Shown: positions 10,056 through 20,840 of the stretch, one piece after another
How positions within the stretch are numbered: the stretch's first letter is position 1
Layout of the letters: each line of letters begins with the position of its first letter
NCBI GenBank assembly: GCA_030765055.1
Contig: CM060955.1
Coordinates: 157,138,006 to 157,202,005, forward strand
Reading direction: 5' to 3'
DNA length: 64,000 bases
Source: Mantis religiosa
Taxonomy: Eukaryota; Arthropoda; Insecta; Mantodea; Mantidae
Position numbers and translations under genes: made by a program
The notes under the pieces: model-generated
The model's database searches: none
What the model was told of the DNA's origin: nothing
The model's input: only the letters and a program-made list of their open reading frames with translations

Positions 10056-10689
10056 ATAAGACTGTAGAAATCTGTGTTGTGATTCTATTTAAGTTCAGAA
10101 AAGAATGAATGCAAGTATTGGATATGTGTGTTCTCTTCCAGAAACTACTCCTATGTAGGTAGATTTAACTTTTTATTACACTATTTATTAAATTTTTCAA
10201 TTGAAGGCTATACAAAAAGTCTTAATACTTTCATACGCATACTTAAAAAGGTATTTTACGGCAAACATTCCTTAAACGGCAATGATAATTGAGGACTACT
10301 TTATTTACAATAATTACAATGCATTTTAAAGTAATATTTCCATACTAAAATGTTATTTATACATAATTATTTATTACAGACCTTCACTACATCATATATA
10401 CATAGGTTGTTTAAGTTTCTGGTGCATGGAGAAGCATACATACATTCCTAGCTGTAGCAAGAATTGTATAGAAGTGTTAGAAGTTGTGGTGTGTGTGTGA
10501 AGTTTGAAAGTAATATGATGGTGATGAAACCAAGATGTAAAGCTCTGTTCTGTGTTATACCGGGTGTTCATTTCAAAGCATACCATGACTGTATGACATC
10601 TCTTGTTTAATTGCTGAGGTTAGAATTCAATCCACTTAATACTTCTACAGAGGCATATGACTTGTGTATTAGAGAAGTTGCCTAGCAAG
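10056..10689 (+). other. Probable 3' UTR and downstream DNA of the transporter gene
   Basis: AT-rich sequence after the stop codon with a possible ATTAAA poly(A) signal at 10188-10193. No other supported feature before the LINE fragment. Confidence 0.4.
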
Positions 10690-11345
10690 CAAGGCATTCA
10701 GTCTGAATGTAAGACCCTTCTATACTGTAGCAACCATATCTCTATGCTATGTGTTCTACCAAAGCCTATTTTACCCACCTTTGTGGTGTGAGGGTAGCAT
10801 ATCTGCCTCCTATGCTTTAGAAATATGGGGCAGTACTAGTACAGCAAATTTCAATAAAAAAAATTTCATTGCAAATAAAAGGGCTGTAGGTATCTTGTTA
10901 ATCTTGCAAACAAGGAATCTTTTAGGCACTCCTTTAGACATTTAAAGCTCCTTATACTTCCTAGTCTTTATATAAATAAAACCATACTGTACTTAAAAAG
11001 GTTCAAAATACAAATGTCAGTCAATTCTGATAATCATAATTACAATACAAGAAATAGGAATGATTTTTATATTTAGGGTCACAGGCTTTGTCTTTATGAG
11101 AAGATGTCTAGTTTTATGGGAGCAAAATTATATAATGCTTCACCAAAAGAAGTTAAAATGGAAAAAAATGTTTGTAAATTTAAAAAAGCTTTGCAAAATT
11201 TCCTGATAGATAGAGCACATTATACTGTTGAAGAGTTCTTATTGTAAATAACTGTTTTACTGTCATATTCTATTTGTGTATGTTTAAGTAGTAACCAATA
11301 CAGTGTATATATTATTGACATGATTCAATTGTGAATTTCACTGTA
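10690..11345 (+). pseudogene. Non-LTR retrotransposon 3' end (family B)
   Basis: Frame-broken C-terminal part of a LINE ORF2. It shows ANFNKKNFIANKRAVGILL, then in other frames YNTRNRNDFYI and GAKLYNASPKEVKMEK, and KKALQNFLIDRAHYTVEEFL before a stop. The same order (an IRxIA-like motif, an NTRxxN motif, LYN.LP, FKK.L..FL....Y...EFL) occurs in the longer copy at 12303-13461. The tail ends near GCAATAAACTCAACATA (11345). Several frameshifts, so dead. Confidence 0.7.
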
Positions 11346-11369
11346 TTGAATTGCAATAAACTCAACATA

Positions 11370-11575
11370 CAGTAGGTCCCGAGTTTGAATACTGGTCAGA
11401 GTGAGTTGTCTGGGTAGGATTCCCCCTCCCCGGGGGGGGGGGGGGTTTCTCATAGCCTGAAAGATGAATGTCAGTTAACTTTGTGCTCTATGTACCCTGG
11501 GCTCTTTTGAGCATCAGTTCATCCATTTCATTTATCATTCAATATGACCTAACCAGTTAAAGGATGTTAAAAAAG
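11370..11575 (+). mobile_element. tRNA-derived SINE, family 2, 5'-truncated
   Basis: Begins in the B-box (GGTCCCGAGTTTGAATACTG) and continues with GTCAGAGTGAGTTG, AATGTCAG and CCTGGGCTCTTTTGAGCATC, matching the fuller copies at 55314-55532 and 44117-44318. The A-box half is missing. A run of 14 G (11432-11445) interrupts it. Confidence 0.7.
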
Positions 11576-11831
11576 AACCCCGTTTTTCATTGTGTTTAGT
11601 TTGCTGGATACCAAAGAACTGAATAAGCTGTAAGGGGTATTTGTTATTAACACTAGTGTTAAGACAACATGAAATTATCAAGAAAATATTTAAGCTCCCT
11701 TTTGTGAATATAAATAAAAGTGTTATCTGTGTGAAACTAATGAGTGCTGGGTTAAGAAGGAAATATTAACATAATAAAATTATTTTATGAATTATGGAGT
11801 ATGTTATTTAGTCAGTTTATTTTTACCAAAT

Positions 11832-12179
11832 GGGGGCACCAGGGTAGCGCAATGGTTTTGTTTCCAACTCTTGTGCTGAGGGTACGAGTTCAATTCCCAA
11901 CTCTGGGATGGCGATTTTAAGTTGGCCCTATGTTCGCCTTCACCTCTGCATACCTTATGTGAAGTGTCCCATATGCCCAACATGGTTTGGAGTCCATGGT
12001 ATAAACTGTAAGTCTTCTCCCTCATCGCCATCTTCACTATCACCCTATCATTCGAGGTAATGGGCACTGCCCTCTGGGTGCCTCCACCAGAGAAATGGAT
12101 CCGGTCATCACGTGGTGGGGCGAGGTTACCCCGAAGGCTGTAGTTGCCATATGGCGAGTGTTGGTATACATACATAAAC
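11832..12179 (+). mobile_element. tRNA-derived SINE with 13-bp target duplication
   Basis: Starts GGGGGCACCAGGGTAGCGCA with an A-box-like GTAGCGCAATGG and a B-box GGTACGAGTTCAATTCCC. A tRNA-unrelated body follows and it ends in a CATA-type tail. It is flanked by exact repeats of ATTTTTACCAAAT (11819-11831 and 12180-12192). The head is tRNA-like but the following body and the tail show a SINE, which would rely on a LINE for mobility. The apparent 155-codon minus-strand frame here is a by-product. Confidence 0.85.
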
Positions 12180-12302
12180 ATTTTTACCAAATTAGCACTC
12201 TTTGAACTGAATGCCATACTTGTGGCTCTCTGCCACATATGTGCTTTATATCCCTTAAAGCTGATACTCACTTCAAAAAATTTATTTTAAGAAATAATGT
12301 CA

Positions 12303-13461
12303 CGACGACACAGCTTTAGATTGGTTCAGATCTTATCTGGAGAATAGAGAGCAATCGGTGGAAATAGCGTATTTTGATAGCGAAACAAGTGAAGTTAAAA
12401 CTCAGATTTCAAGTAGTGCTATAATGAAATATGGGGTCCCTCAATTTGGTTCTTGGGCCACTTTTATTTATAGTGTACATTAATGATTTGGCAGATAATG
12501 TACAAAACAGAACCGATATAAATGTTACTCTTTTTGCAGATGATACAAATATTTTTATCAAAGGGGTGAATAAGGAAGGGGCAGATGTACATATTGAAAA
12601 TAATCTAAAATATATTCAAAAATGGTTTAGTACCAATATGTTAATATTGAGTAAGGAGAAAACAGCAGCCCTAAGCTTCTATAATAAAATGAGTGGAAGT
12701 CAATTGTATCCAAAATTAATGCTGGGACAAGACCAAATACATTATGTAAAAACTATCAAATTTCTGGGACTAATATTAGATGAAAATTTAAGTTGGGAAA
12801 CTCACATAGAAACATTGATGAAAAAACTTAGTAAAATGTGTTTCTTAATGAGGGCAATTACAGGCATGTCGAGCTTGAAAGTTCGGAGAGTAGTGTACTT
12901 TTCATATATACACAGTTTGTTGGCATATGGTATAATTTTTTGGGGGAATTCTAAAGACAGTATAAAAGAATTCAGATACCAAAAGAAAATAATTAGAATC
13001 ATAGCAGATCTCTCAAGCACAACTAGTTGTAAGCCATACTTCAGTAAATTAGGTATCTTACCACTGCCAAGTATATACATATATGAAACTCTTGTACACA
13101 TGAAAGCAAGCCTAAGTTTATTCAAAACAAATTCTGAAATTCATATACACAACAGTAGAACAAAGAATAATTTATTTGTGAAGTCAAACAAAACAAAGAT
13201 GTATGAAAATAGTTTCACATATGCTGGCTTACATCTTTACAATAAGCTACCTGAATCTATAAAAAAGATTGAATCACAACATCAATTTAAGAAATTGTTA
13301 TTAAACTTCCTTAGAGCCAATAGCTTCTACAGCGCGGATGAATTTTTAAATTTGCAAATATTTAGTTAGCTAACTTAATTATAAATATTGTACTTAGTTT
13401 TTAATTTGACGTTTCCTATAAAATGTACATGTTTTAATGGATGAATCAATAAATCAAATCA
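12303..13461 (+). mobile_element. 5'-truncated non-LTR retrotransposon (family B) with RT domain
   Basis: Encodes the second half of a Jockey/CR1-type reverse transcriptase. The order is TALDWFRSYLENREQSVEI, a GVPQ box, then LGPLLFIVYINDL, the catalytic F-A-D-D (about 12535), a thumb region, and the C-terminal SFTYAGLHLYNKLPESIKK; the stop is at 13367-13369. One frameshift between GVPQ and GSVLGPLL (about 12440) separates the two frames; the rest (312 codons) is open. The 3' tail is AATCAATAAATCAAATCAA. Flanking AATAATGTCA at 12293-12302 and 13462-13471 is the target duplication, which fixes both ends and proves 5' truncation on insertion. Confidence 0.85.
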
Positions 13462-13471
13462 AATAATGTCA

Positions 13472-13911
13472 TAATGACACACTTTGAAATGAACACTCAG
13501 TATCTGTATTGCAAGAATGTAAATAATTTGGAGTGTGCTATGACTTATGATGTGTTATACTTGAACTGGTTTGCCAATTCAACTTCAGTCTCCTAATCAT
13601 GATTGAGCCTTCTCCTGAATTCCTCATAGGAATGTGTTGATATATTGCCTCCATTGAGGCAACTGAGAAAGATCATTTTGGTTTGAGCAAAATAACAGTA
13701 AAGACCTCAGGCATAAAACAGCCCCCATCTCTTAAACAACATCAGGGGATGTCATTTCCATAATGTGTAACTTTATTTAATAATACATAGAGCTATTAGA
13801 CATAGTCATTAATTTATCCCATTCCACAGCAAAAAGAATGGTTGAATTTGTTATACTATTTGATTTAATAATTAAATTGTACAAAGTTAAAATAACTTTC
13901 ATTGTTAAATA
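13472..13911. other. No feature recognised
   Basis: AT-rich sequence between the LINE and the mariner. The last 25 bases (13912-13937) are an inverted copy of 15487-15512. Confidence 0.45.
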
Positions 13912-13939
13912 AAATCTTTTTAAACCATTTATCAAACTA

Positions 13940-15278
13940 CGAGGGTGGGTCAAAAAGTAATGCCTCCTATTTTTTTTTTTTTTTTTTTTTTTTTCTCTTT
14001 TAATTGCCAAGAAAATTGAATCCAATTTACATAGCCTGAAAACTACAACATTGACGATCAATTTGTCACTATTCAATATAATCTCCATCCTTTTCCACAG
14101 TTTTAGTTCACCTTTTAACTAGGGCATGTATTCCAGTGTGGTAAAACACACGGTCTTGCTTCCTAAGCCATTGACGCACGGACATTTTCACAGCCTCCTC
14201 ATCTTCAAAATGAATCCCACGATGAGCTTCCTGTAGTGGCCCGAACAGATGGAAGTCTGATGGTGCCAGGTCAGGGCTGTAAGACTTGCCATTCCAATTT
14301 CTCAATTTCTGCAGTGGTGTAACGGCTGGTGTGTGGTCTTGCATTGTCACGCAAAACAAGAACATCCGCCATAATTTTTGTTGGGCGAACTCGGCGAAGA
14401 GGTGCTTTCAGCTTTTCGAGAGTTCTGACGTATTGGACAGAATTTATTGTACATCCCTGCTCCAAAAAGTCAATCATAAGCACACCCTCTGCAACCCAAA
14501 ACACTGCTGCCATAACTTTCCCTGGAGACCGCTGAGTTTTGAATTATTTTTTCTTCGGTGAAGTTGTGTGATGCCATTCCATTGACTGCCTCTTTGATTC
14601 AGGTTCAAAAAGATGAACCCACATTTCGTCTCCAGTAACAATTTTTTCCAGAAACTCCTCTCCCTCCAAATTGAAGCGTCACAAGTGTTTGGAGGCTATT
14701 GTTTTCCTTGTTTCTTTGTTTTGGGCGGTTAACATTCTTGGTACCCAGTGTGATCAAACTTTTGAGTAACCCAGTTGTTGAATAATTGTCATCACACTGG
14801 CTCTACTGAGGGAGGTAATGCGACACAATTCACCTGTTGTTACCCGGCGATCACCACGAATGATGTCATCGACTCGCTGAATGCTGCATGGAGTCACTGC
14901 AGTCACCGACCTGCCGCTTCCCTTTTCATCTGCCAATGGTGTTTGTCCTTCAGCTTCGTTACAGCGACGAACCCATCGTCTAACAGTGCTGACATCCACC
15001 GTTGCATCACCATACACATTTTTTAGCCTTTCGTGAATTTGAATTGGTGTTTCACCTTCCACAGTCAAAAATTCAATCACAGAACGCTGTCTAATACGAA
15101 TGTCGATGTCAGCCATTTTGCAAGAGGATGCAGTACTGCCACCTGTTGACTTAGGAAGTTACTACTGCAGGGGATTGGAGAAGCAGGTTTGTGGAATTGC
15201 GCCAAATTCAAAGTTTTCACATAACTTAATTATTTAAGGAACAAAAAATAGAAGGCATTACTTTTTGACCCACCCTCG
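13940..15278 (-). mobile_element. Mariner transposon, family 1, nearly full length
   Basis: Terminal repeats CGAGGGTGGGTCAAAAAGTA start at 13940 and mirror at 15278, with TA on both sides (13938-13939, 15279-15280). The minus-strand transposase starts MADIDIRIRQRSVIEFL at 15116 with a helix-turn-helix (VSTVRRWVRRCNEA). It then has TGDE..VH, LRDNARPHTS and SPDLAPSDFHLF, the three catalytic aspartates with D34D spacing. Stops and frameshifts near 14751, 14550 and 14300 break it. A 25-T run at 13970-13994 sits in the 3' untranslated part. It was inserted into the ribozyme-like palindrome region 13912-15512. Confidence 0.9.
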
Positions 15279-15280
15279 TA

Positions 15281-15520
15281 TAAAAAAACTTTAGCTCTAC
15301 TTACATTTAAAATTAGGACATGTTTCAAGGAACATGTATCCTCATCATCAGCTGATGTTCGACTGGTTCATCCAAACCTCATCACCTTGGAAGAACCAGT
15401 CGAACATCAGCTGATGATGAGGACACGTGTTCCTCGAAACATGTCCTATTTTTAAATATAAGTGGAGCTAAAGTGTTTTTATAGTTTGACAAATGGTTTA
15501 AAAAGATGTTATTGATGAAG
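15281..15520. repeat. Palindrome of hammerhead-like ends
   Basis: Two inverted copies face each other. The minus copy (15303-15351) reads CTGATGA, GAGGA/TCCTT stem II, GAAAC, ACAT...ATGT stem III. The plus copy (15411-15460) reads CTGATGA, perfect GAGGA/TCCTC stem II, GAAAC, ACATGTCCT. Between them GAACCAGTCGAACATCAG is also inverted. The outer arm continues on the far side of the mariner (13912-13937), so the palindrome existed before the mariner landed. The ends resemble those of the 178-bp element at 8949-9126. Confidence 0.7.
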
Positions 15521-15529
15521 CTCCACTGT

Positions 15530-16990
15530 TTCTAAATACTTCTATTTTATAATTTTATTATTTTTCATTGTAAATATAATTCTATAAGATATTATAGTAA
15601 AGCATTGTGATACTGGTTAGTGCTAAAGTTATAAAGAAAATGATTCATCTATATTCTCCAATCAATATTAAACTTTTCCAAGTGTCTTCAGTTCCTGCAT
15701 AGATAAGAATATAAGATGAATCTCTGTCTAAGTTTTCCTTTTCTTCCCAAAGACAATAAAATTTACATTTTGGGCTCTTCTTTCTAATATGCGACGAGGC
15801 AATTTTTTTTCTAAGTCCTTCACACTTTTTGATGTTTTTATATACAACCATGACTTTTAATATAATTTCTTTACTTTTTAGTGCAATTTCGTGCTGGAGG
15901 GCATTCTTTTAACGTTATTAATTGTTTGTTTATTTCCTTACTGCATATGTAGCCATATTGAAGAATTCAGTACAGCCAAACTATGCTTGTTTCTCCACTG
16001 AATGCAATGCTGCCAACAGTCTTACTTGTCCCAAAATTACACTAGCAAACTAACACAAAGCTGTACCTAAATAAATTTCACATTAGTGTTAGCACTGTGA
16101 TAATTTTTACGTTACATTTGTTAATGTCGATTTTAACATCTGTTGGTAAAATCGGGCAGTTTGCAGCAGTAACCGAACCAGTCTGCGAGCTCATGCATTT
16201 TACTGATCTGTCGAGCCATTTTCCGATTTTCAACGACGTACTGAACGAATCTTAAATATTTGAAGAATGAACAGAACAAACGACCTTCATTTGTAACAGT
16301 ACAATTGGCGCGTTTGCTGGACAGCAGGCCTACTTTTGTAAAGTAATAAAACCTGAAAGGAAACATGGTCAGTATTTTCCAAAACTGATCTGTGCTAATC
16401 ACAACCACATGCCCTTTTGCACCGGTGTAGGACAGATGTCTGGGACATTTTTGCAGAGGTTGGCTACGAGTGTTACATATCTTTCTTGTGCTGGCTGCAA
16501 CACGAGGACTGCAGGTTGTCTGCTTGCGCATGCTTATACGTGCACCGTTGGACTTAGAAAATATTCTCGCGTCGCATAAAAGAAAGTTTCTCCAAATGTT
16601 GGTTCCTCAAATTCAAATTTTCTCATTACAATAGCCTGGGAGTTTCATTATATTTCTAAGTTTTGTCTACAATTACTTATTTGCAATGCGATATGTTATC
16701 ACAAAAACATTTTGTTAATCAATAAATGGATTTGAATTTTGTATAAATAAATAAATACCTGTACCACTGAGTTTGTACAAGTGATGTTATTTACAATAAT
16801 TTAGGATTGTAATTTAATAAGTGAAATGGCTTTAATAAACAGCTCACTTATACAAAATACCTGCATTTTTATTTACAAACTGATCTTCTAACCAACCAGC
16901 AACCCTGGGATTGAGTTCATTATGGCACAACACACAATAAGCTTACTAGGATAACATCAGGTGCAAGTTATTCATGTTTGGAGGAATTTA
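15530..16990. other. No feature recognised
   Basis: Contains a 132-codon minus-strand open frame (16531-16133) whose product matches nothing I know and has no visible domain. I treat it as chance. No repeat ends seen. Confidence 0.4.
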
Positions 16991-17880
16991 CAAGGGCTGA
17001 TCATCAAGACTGAGACTGATTTTTTCTCACAGATGTTTATAACTGCAACTGAATGTCTACATGATCTTTTTCAAAGTAGCCCCCTCCTACTTCAATGCAC
17101 CTTCTATAGCATCTCTGCCAGTCCTTGAACATGTGCTGCAGACCATTCTTTACAGGTCCTTGAGTATCGCCTCACTAGTCTTGAGCACTGCTTCAGAGTT
17201 CTCAAATCGAATAGTTTCGATTATTACCGGTGATGAGTCATGTCTGCATCATTATGATCCTGAAGGTAAACAAGGCAGCACAGTCTGGAAATCGCTAGGT
17301 TCTCCAACATCAAAAAAAGCAAAAGTTGTTCCATCCGCAGGGAAAGTGATGGTGATCACATTGTTGACTGTAATGGAATGATTTACCAGCATGCAGTTCC
17401 CACTCACACTACTGTTACATCAGCATACTACATGTCAGTATTGGCTATACTGAAGAAGCACATTGCAAAGAAACGACCAGAGCTTTCTCAGGCTGGGTGG
17501 CGACTTCATCATGACAGTGCAATGCCTCACGTCGCAAATCAAGTCATGCAGTTTCTGGATCGATTCAACATTACCGGCATACCACATCCATCTTATAGTC
17601 CTGATCTAGTACCCTGTGACCTTTTTTATTCCCATCACTCAAGGCAAAGCTTAGGGGCATTCGATTTGTGAACTCTGAAGTAGTGCTCAAGAAAAGTGAG
17701 GCAATTCTCAAGGACCTGACAAAGAATGATCTGCAGCACGTGTTCAAGAACTGCAGAGATGGTATAAAAAGTGCATTGAAGTAGGAGGGGGTTACTTTGA
17801 AAAAAATCATGTAAACATTGAGTTACAGTAATAAACATCTGTGAAAAAAGTCAATCTCAGTCTTTGTTGATCAGCCCTCG
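16991..17880 (+). mobile_element. Fold-back mariner with inverted 3' end in place of its 5' half
   Basis: Ends CAAGGGCTGATCATCAAGAC (16991) and the reverse complement of CGAGGGCTGATCAACAAAGA (17880), flanked by TA. The plus strand carries the transposase catalytic half: ITGDESCLHHYDPEGKQ, GWRLHHDSAMPHVANQ, SYSPDLVPCDLF. The helix-turn-helix half is absent. Instead 16991-17215 is an inverted copy of the last part of the element (about 17660-17880). The frame shifts near 17375. It cannot make an active enzyme but both ends are the same, so it could fold into a long hairpin. Confidence 0.85.
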
Positions 17881-17977
17881 TAGTAACAGTGATGTACAAA
17901 GTAACTGAAAAAAACTATTTGTGGTTGGTTTTTAACCTTCTGCCACTTACATTTTGATTTTTTGAGAGACCACAGCA

Positions 17978-18120
17978 ACTGGATGGAAACCAGGAGATCC
18001 GTGGTTCAAATACCAGCCATGGCATTGAATTTTTCAGTTTGACTCTAACACCATAGCCTATACGCAGCTAGTGTGAAGGAACCATTAACTGCCATCAATT
18101 AACTTAAATAATACTGGGCA
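17978..18120 (+). mobile_element. tRNA-like retroposon, partial
   Basis: Starts inside the module (ACTGGATGGAAACCAGGAGA), has the B-box GGTTCAAATACC and the tail CATTGAATTTTTCAGTTTG. It continues with GCTAGTGTGAAGGAACC and AACTGCCATCAATTAAC. Same family as 5751-6380. The A-box half is missing. Confidence 0.75.
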
Positions 18121-18431
18121 ACAACAAAAATAATTGTTGAATGTTTCGAGTACTTCATGAGGTAATTCCTACTAATTTTGTGTTGAGAAAAACAAATATG
18201 ACAATGAAAATTTTTTATTAGCTCTAGTTTCTATGATATACACAAGGTGGAAGTATTACATATTAACGGATTGAGAGAAAACGATACATTTTAATTACAT
18301 ACATGCTAACAACAATGAAAGTGCATTTGATTCTTTTAACTGGTAATTACATGCTTAGGAGTTCTAAATTGCTGGAAAAATACTTTGCAGATAGTCATGT
18401 CTGAAGAGAATCAGGTGGTGGCCTATTGACT
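18121..18431. other. No feature recognised
   Basis: AT-rich sequence without supported coding or repeat ends. Confidence 0.45.
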
Positions 18432-18890
18432 TCATCGTCTTTTAGCTTGCATCTTGTGATGGATTTCCACAGAATCCCTATACAAAGACCAACAGTAATC
18501 TGCAAGCATTACTTCATTCCAACGGCCCTGATATCTTTGTTCCATAACAGAAATGTCCTGATGGAATCTCTCCCCATGTTCATCAGTAACATCTCCACAA
18601 CTAGGAAGGAAAAAGTCTAGGTGGGAGTGGAGAAAATGGATCTTAAGAGACATGTTGCATCCAAGGTTACGGTATTTTTGCAGGAGCACTGTCACCAAAT
18701 GCTTGTAGTTGTTATCTCTTTTGTTGCCTAAAAATCCATGAACAACGCCCTTGAAGGCTTCCCAAGCTTCCAAAATTTGGTCAAATGCAGGATCCTTTAC
18801 AAGTTCTCTTGTTTGTGTTCTGACAAAAATGCCTTCCTTAACTTTTGCATCACTTAATTTCCAAAATTTCTCTCTGATCTTATCGAGATT
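18432..18890 (-). CDS. Fragment of repeat-associated protein of unknown function
   Basis: Minus-strand frame from about 18890 to 18432. It starts REKFWKLSDAKVKEGIFVRT and continues WEAFKGVVHGFLGNKRDNNY, then MSLKIHFLHSHLDFFLPSCG, DEHGERFHQDISVMEQRYQG, then MLADYCWSLYRDSVE and a basic end (MQAKRR). The frame is open for at least 113 codons. It resembles a protein found repeatedly in arthropod genomes whose function and family name I cannot give. The histidine-rich DEHGERFHQD segment is the most distinctive part. It is probably the C-terminus of a mobile-element protein. No start codon or promoter seen, and it abuts a ribozyme-bearing element. Confidence 0.5.
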   Translation of the reverse strand, partial: NLDKIREKFWKLSDAKVKEGIFVRTQTRELVKDPAFDQILEAWEAFKGVVHGFLGNKRDNNYKHLVTVLLQKYRNLGCNMSLKIHFLHSHLDFFLPSCGDVTDEHGERFHQDISVMEQRYQGRWNEVMLADYCWSLYRDSVEIHHKMQAKRR

Positions 18891-19040
18891 TAACTGTATT
18901 GGAACACCACAGTGAAGCGAAATAATTATTAATTTTTAGATGAGTCGTATTTATTACACATCTGCTTCACTTTCATACCTATTTTGAGGACATGTTTCGC
19001 AAATCATCGTTTGCATCTTCGGCTCTTATGCGACATTTGA
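18890..19040 (-). mobile_element. Second copy of the hammerhead-bearing short retroposon
   Basis: Matches 8949-9126 along its length (GGAACACCACAGTGAAGCGA, GAGTCGTATTTATTACACAT, TTGAGGACATGTTTCGC). The hammerhead-like core on minus (18972-19022) reads CCGAAGA instead of CTGACGA. Stem II GCAAA/TTTGC is perfect, and GAAAC with ACATGTCCT is kept. No clear target duplication is seen. Confidence 0.65.
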
Positions 19041-19244
19041 CAGGTGTGCCAACTTCCAAAAAAAATTTCCCCAAATTTAAAATCTTCACTCTAAAAAATG
19101 GAATGTCACTTTATCTTCAAAACAAGAGTTAATCTATCATTTTTATGGTGATTTTTTAATTCAGCAGATGGAAATATATGTAAATTCACTATTTTTATGC
19201 CCGAAACATTTTCATTGTTGTCCAGTGTAATAAAGAGTTTAATG

Positions 19245-19475
19245 ATGAAGCCTAGGATTCAAGTATTCACAACAGTAAATGGCCACAAACAGTGTATCTC
19301 GGATACAAGAGTCCCTAGTGGTTTACCGGGGAAATATATGTGTCAATTAGAGAATTTAATGTCATGACGGCATGTTTGCCATGGTAGCGCAATGGGTAAG
19401 AGTGACTGAATGGAAACCAGGAGAACCGTGGTTCAAATCCCAGCCATGGCATTGAATTTTTCAGTTTGACTCTAT
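19245..19475 (+). mobile_element. tRNA-like retroposon, head plus module
   Basis: The head starts TTTAATGATGAAGCCTAGGA and contains CCCTAGTGGTTTACCGGGG. The module follows with GCCATGGTAGCGCAATGGG and GGTTCAAATCCCAGCCATGG, ending GACTCTATC. This shows the plain order head, module, short tail of the family found as palindromes at 5751, 29602 and 48671. Confidence 0.8.
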
Positions 19476-19835
19476 CTACTCAAAAATCTTTATGTTTTTT
19501 TTTTTTTTTTGTTATACACATGTTATTTCGAGATGTTTTATATGACTACACCAGTTGAAATATAGGAGTAAGAATTAGTCTTTCAAACCAGAAGCAGATC
19601 TTCATGAGTAATTGGAAAATTTTATGAAAGTCTTTTATACGTTTGTAGAAAAATACTTCAAAATGTGGAGCTGTTTAACAAATACACACTTAGCCCTGCA
19701 AATGCATGAGGAAATAATAATTGACAGGTAGAGTCCATTGAGAGTTCGGGCTCCACACTGTTTTGTCAATGCTACTGCAAAATTGTTATTGCAATAGGAG
19801 ACTTGCCCAGGATTTATTCTGGGTTGAAATTAATC
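19476..19835. other. No feature recognised
   Basis: Contains a short T run (19496-19511) and otherwise unremarkable AT-rich sequence. Confidence 0.45.
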
Positions 19836-20480
19836 AGATCAATCAAATCAAATTTTATTGACACAATAACACTTACATTTGAGCAAAGCTTGTAAATTGG
19901 TGTCTCGTCAGTATACATATTAAAATGTAAAAACTATATATAAAATTGAAAATTAATATAAAAGAATAAATATTACTAAAATTAGGCAAGTGAGTCAACC
20001 TTGTATATACTTTTCTCCACTTACAAGTTTTTTTATGAAGACTAGTTTCTGGGGACTTCTCCCATATCGTCAGCTCTGTGGTAGACTGATGATGCATCCG
20101 GTGTCTGCATCTGGCTTGGTGTTGTGCTGCCATCTAAAGTCCTGGTAAGTTTGATGACGTCATCTACCGCGGGAATTTCAAAATTCATCAAGAGGTCCTG
20201 TTTTTTCGTAATAAATATGTTTTCCCAAATAAATAATATATGTTTGCTATTGCTTAAAACTATACAGCTAATAAAATCAATACTTAGTTTATGTCATCTT
20301 GCATATATTCTTTAACAGAGTAATAGGCTTTCTTAATAAGTAGGTTCTTAACATGTTTTTTGAACAGTGTTTTACTTTTTTCTTTCTGAATTAACAGACG
20401 TAGTTTGTTGAATACCTTAATTCCTATATAGTAGGGGCTTTTTCAAGCAAGGCCAGTCTATGGGCTGGAAATTTTATGCT
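19836..20480 (-). pseudogene. LINE 3' end (family B) holding a Penelope insertion
   Basis: On minus, 20480-20290 encodes a LINE tail (FNKLRLLIQKEKSKTLFKKH, LLIKKAYYSVKEYM) ending in a stop. The 3' UTR runs to an AATAAAATTTGATTTG tail at 19836. Inside the UTR, 20240-20030 is foreign: a Penelope C-terminus reading WENIFIT.., then NFEIPAVDDVIKLTRTLDG. NFEIPAVD also occurs in the Penelope copy at 8612-8962. A hammerhead-like motif (20040-20073, CTGACGA, TGGGA/TCCCCA, GAAAC) overlaps the end of that reading frame. Confidence 0.65.
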
Positions 20481-20539
20481 GTTTTACTGTCGTGTATCAT
20501 AGTTATGCTGGTTTTGACTGCTCAAAAGGTTATCCTGGT

Positions 20540-20840
20540 TGGTAGGTACATAATGAGAAACAAATGGAGAGAGTCTTGGGTGCAAAAGTAAGGGAACTGA
20601 TGGAACAGATAGGTATGGGACATATTTGGAGAATTGAGGAGTATTATTATAGGGGCATTTGGAAAGAGGTAGAATTAAGGCTGGAAGATTTAAATAGCCA
20701 AGTTATATTTACCAGTGTAAGGGAGAAAAGATCATTGAGGATATATAGGGAAATAAAGACAGTGTGGGGGAGGGAGAAGTACATAGATGTGTGTAATAAG
20801 TCAGGGCGAGAAGGATTTGCCTGGGCAAGGACAGGAGTTA
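20540..20840 (+). pseudogene. Non-LTR retrotransposon ORF2 C-terminal fragment (family A)
   Basis: Open plus-strand frame with RIYREIKTVWGREKYIDVCN and REGFAWARTG, matching 7428-7847 and 58118-58351. The cysteine/histidine tail is missing because the sequence switches at 20841 to an inverted hAT fragment. No catalytic domain. Confidence 0.7.

Noticed and set aside
11804..12271. 155-codon minus-strand gene
   Set aside because: Covers a SINE with a clear target duplication.
16133..16531. 132-codon minus-strand gene
   Set aside because: No motif, start context or related copy; likely chance.
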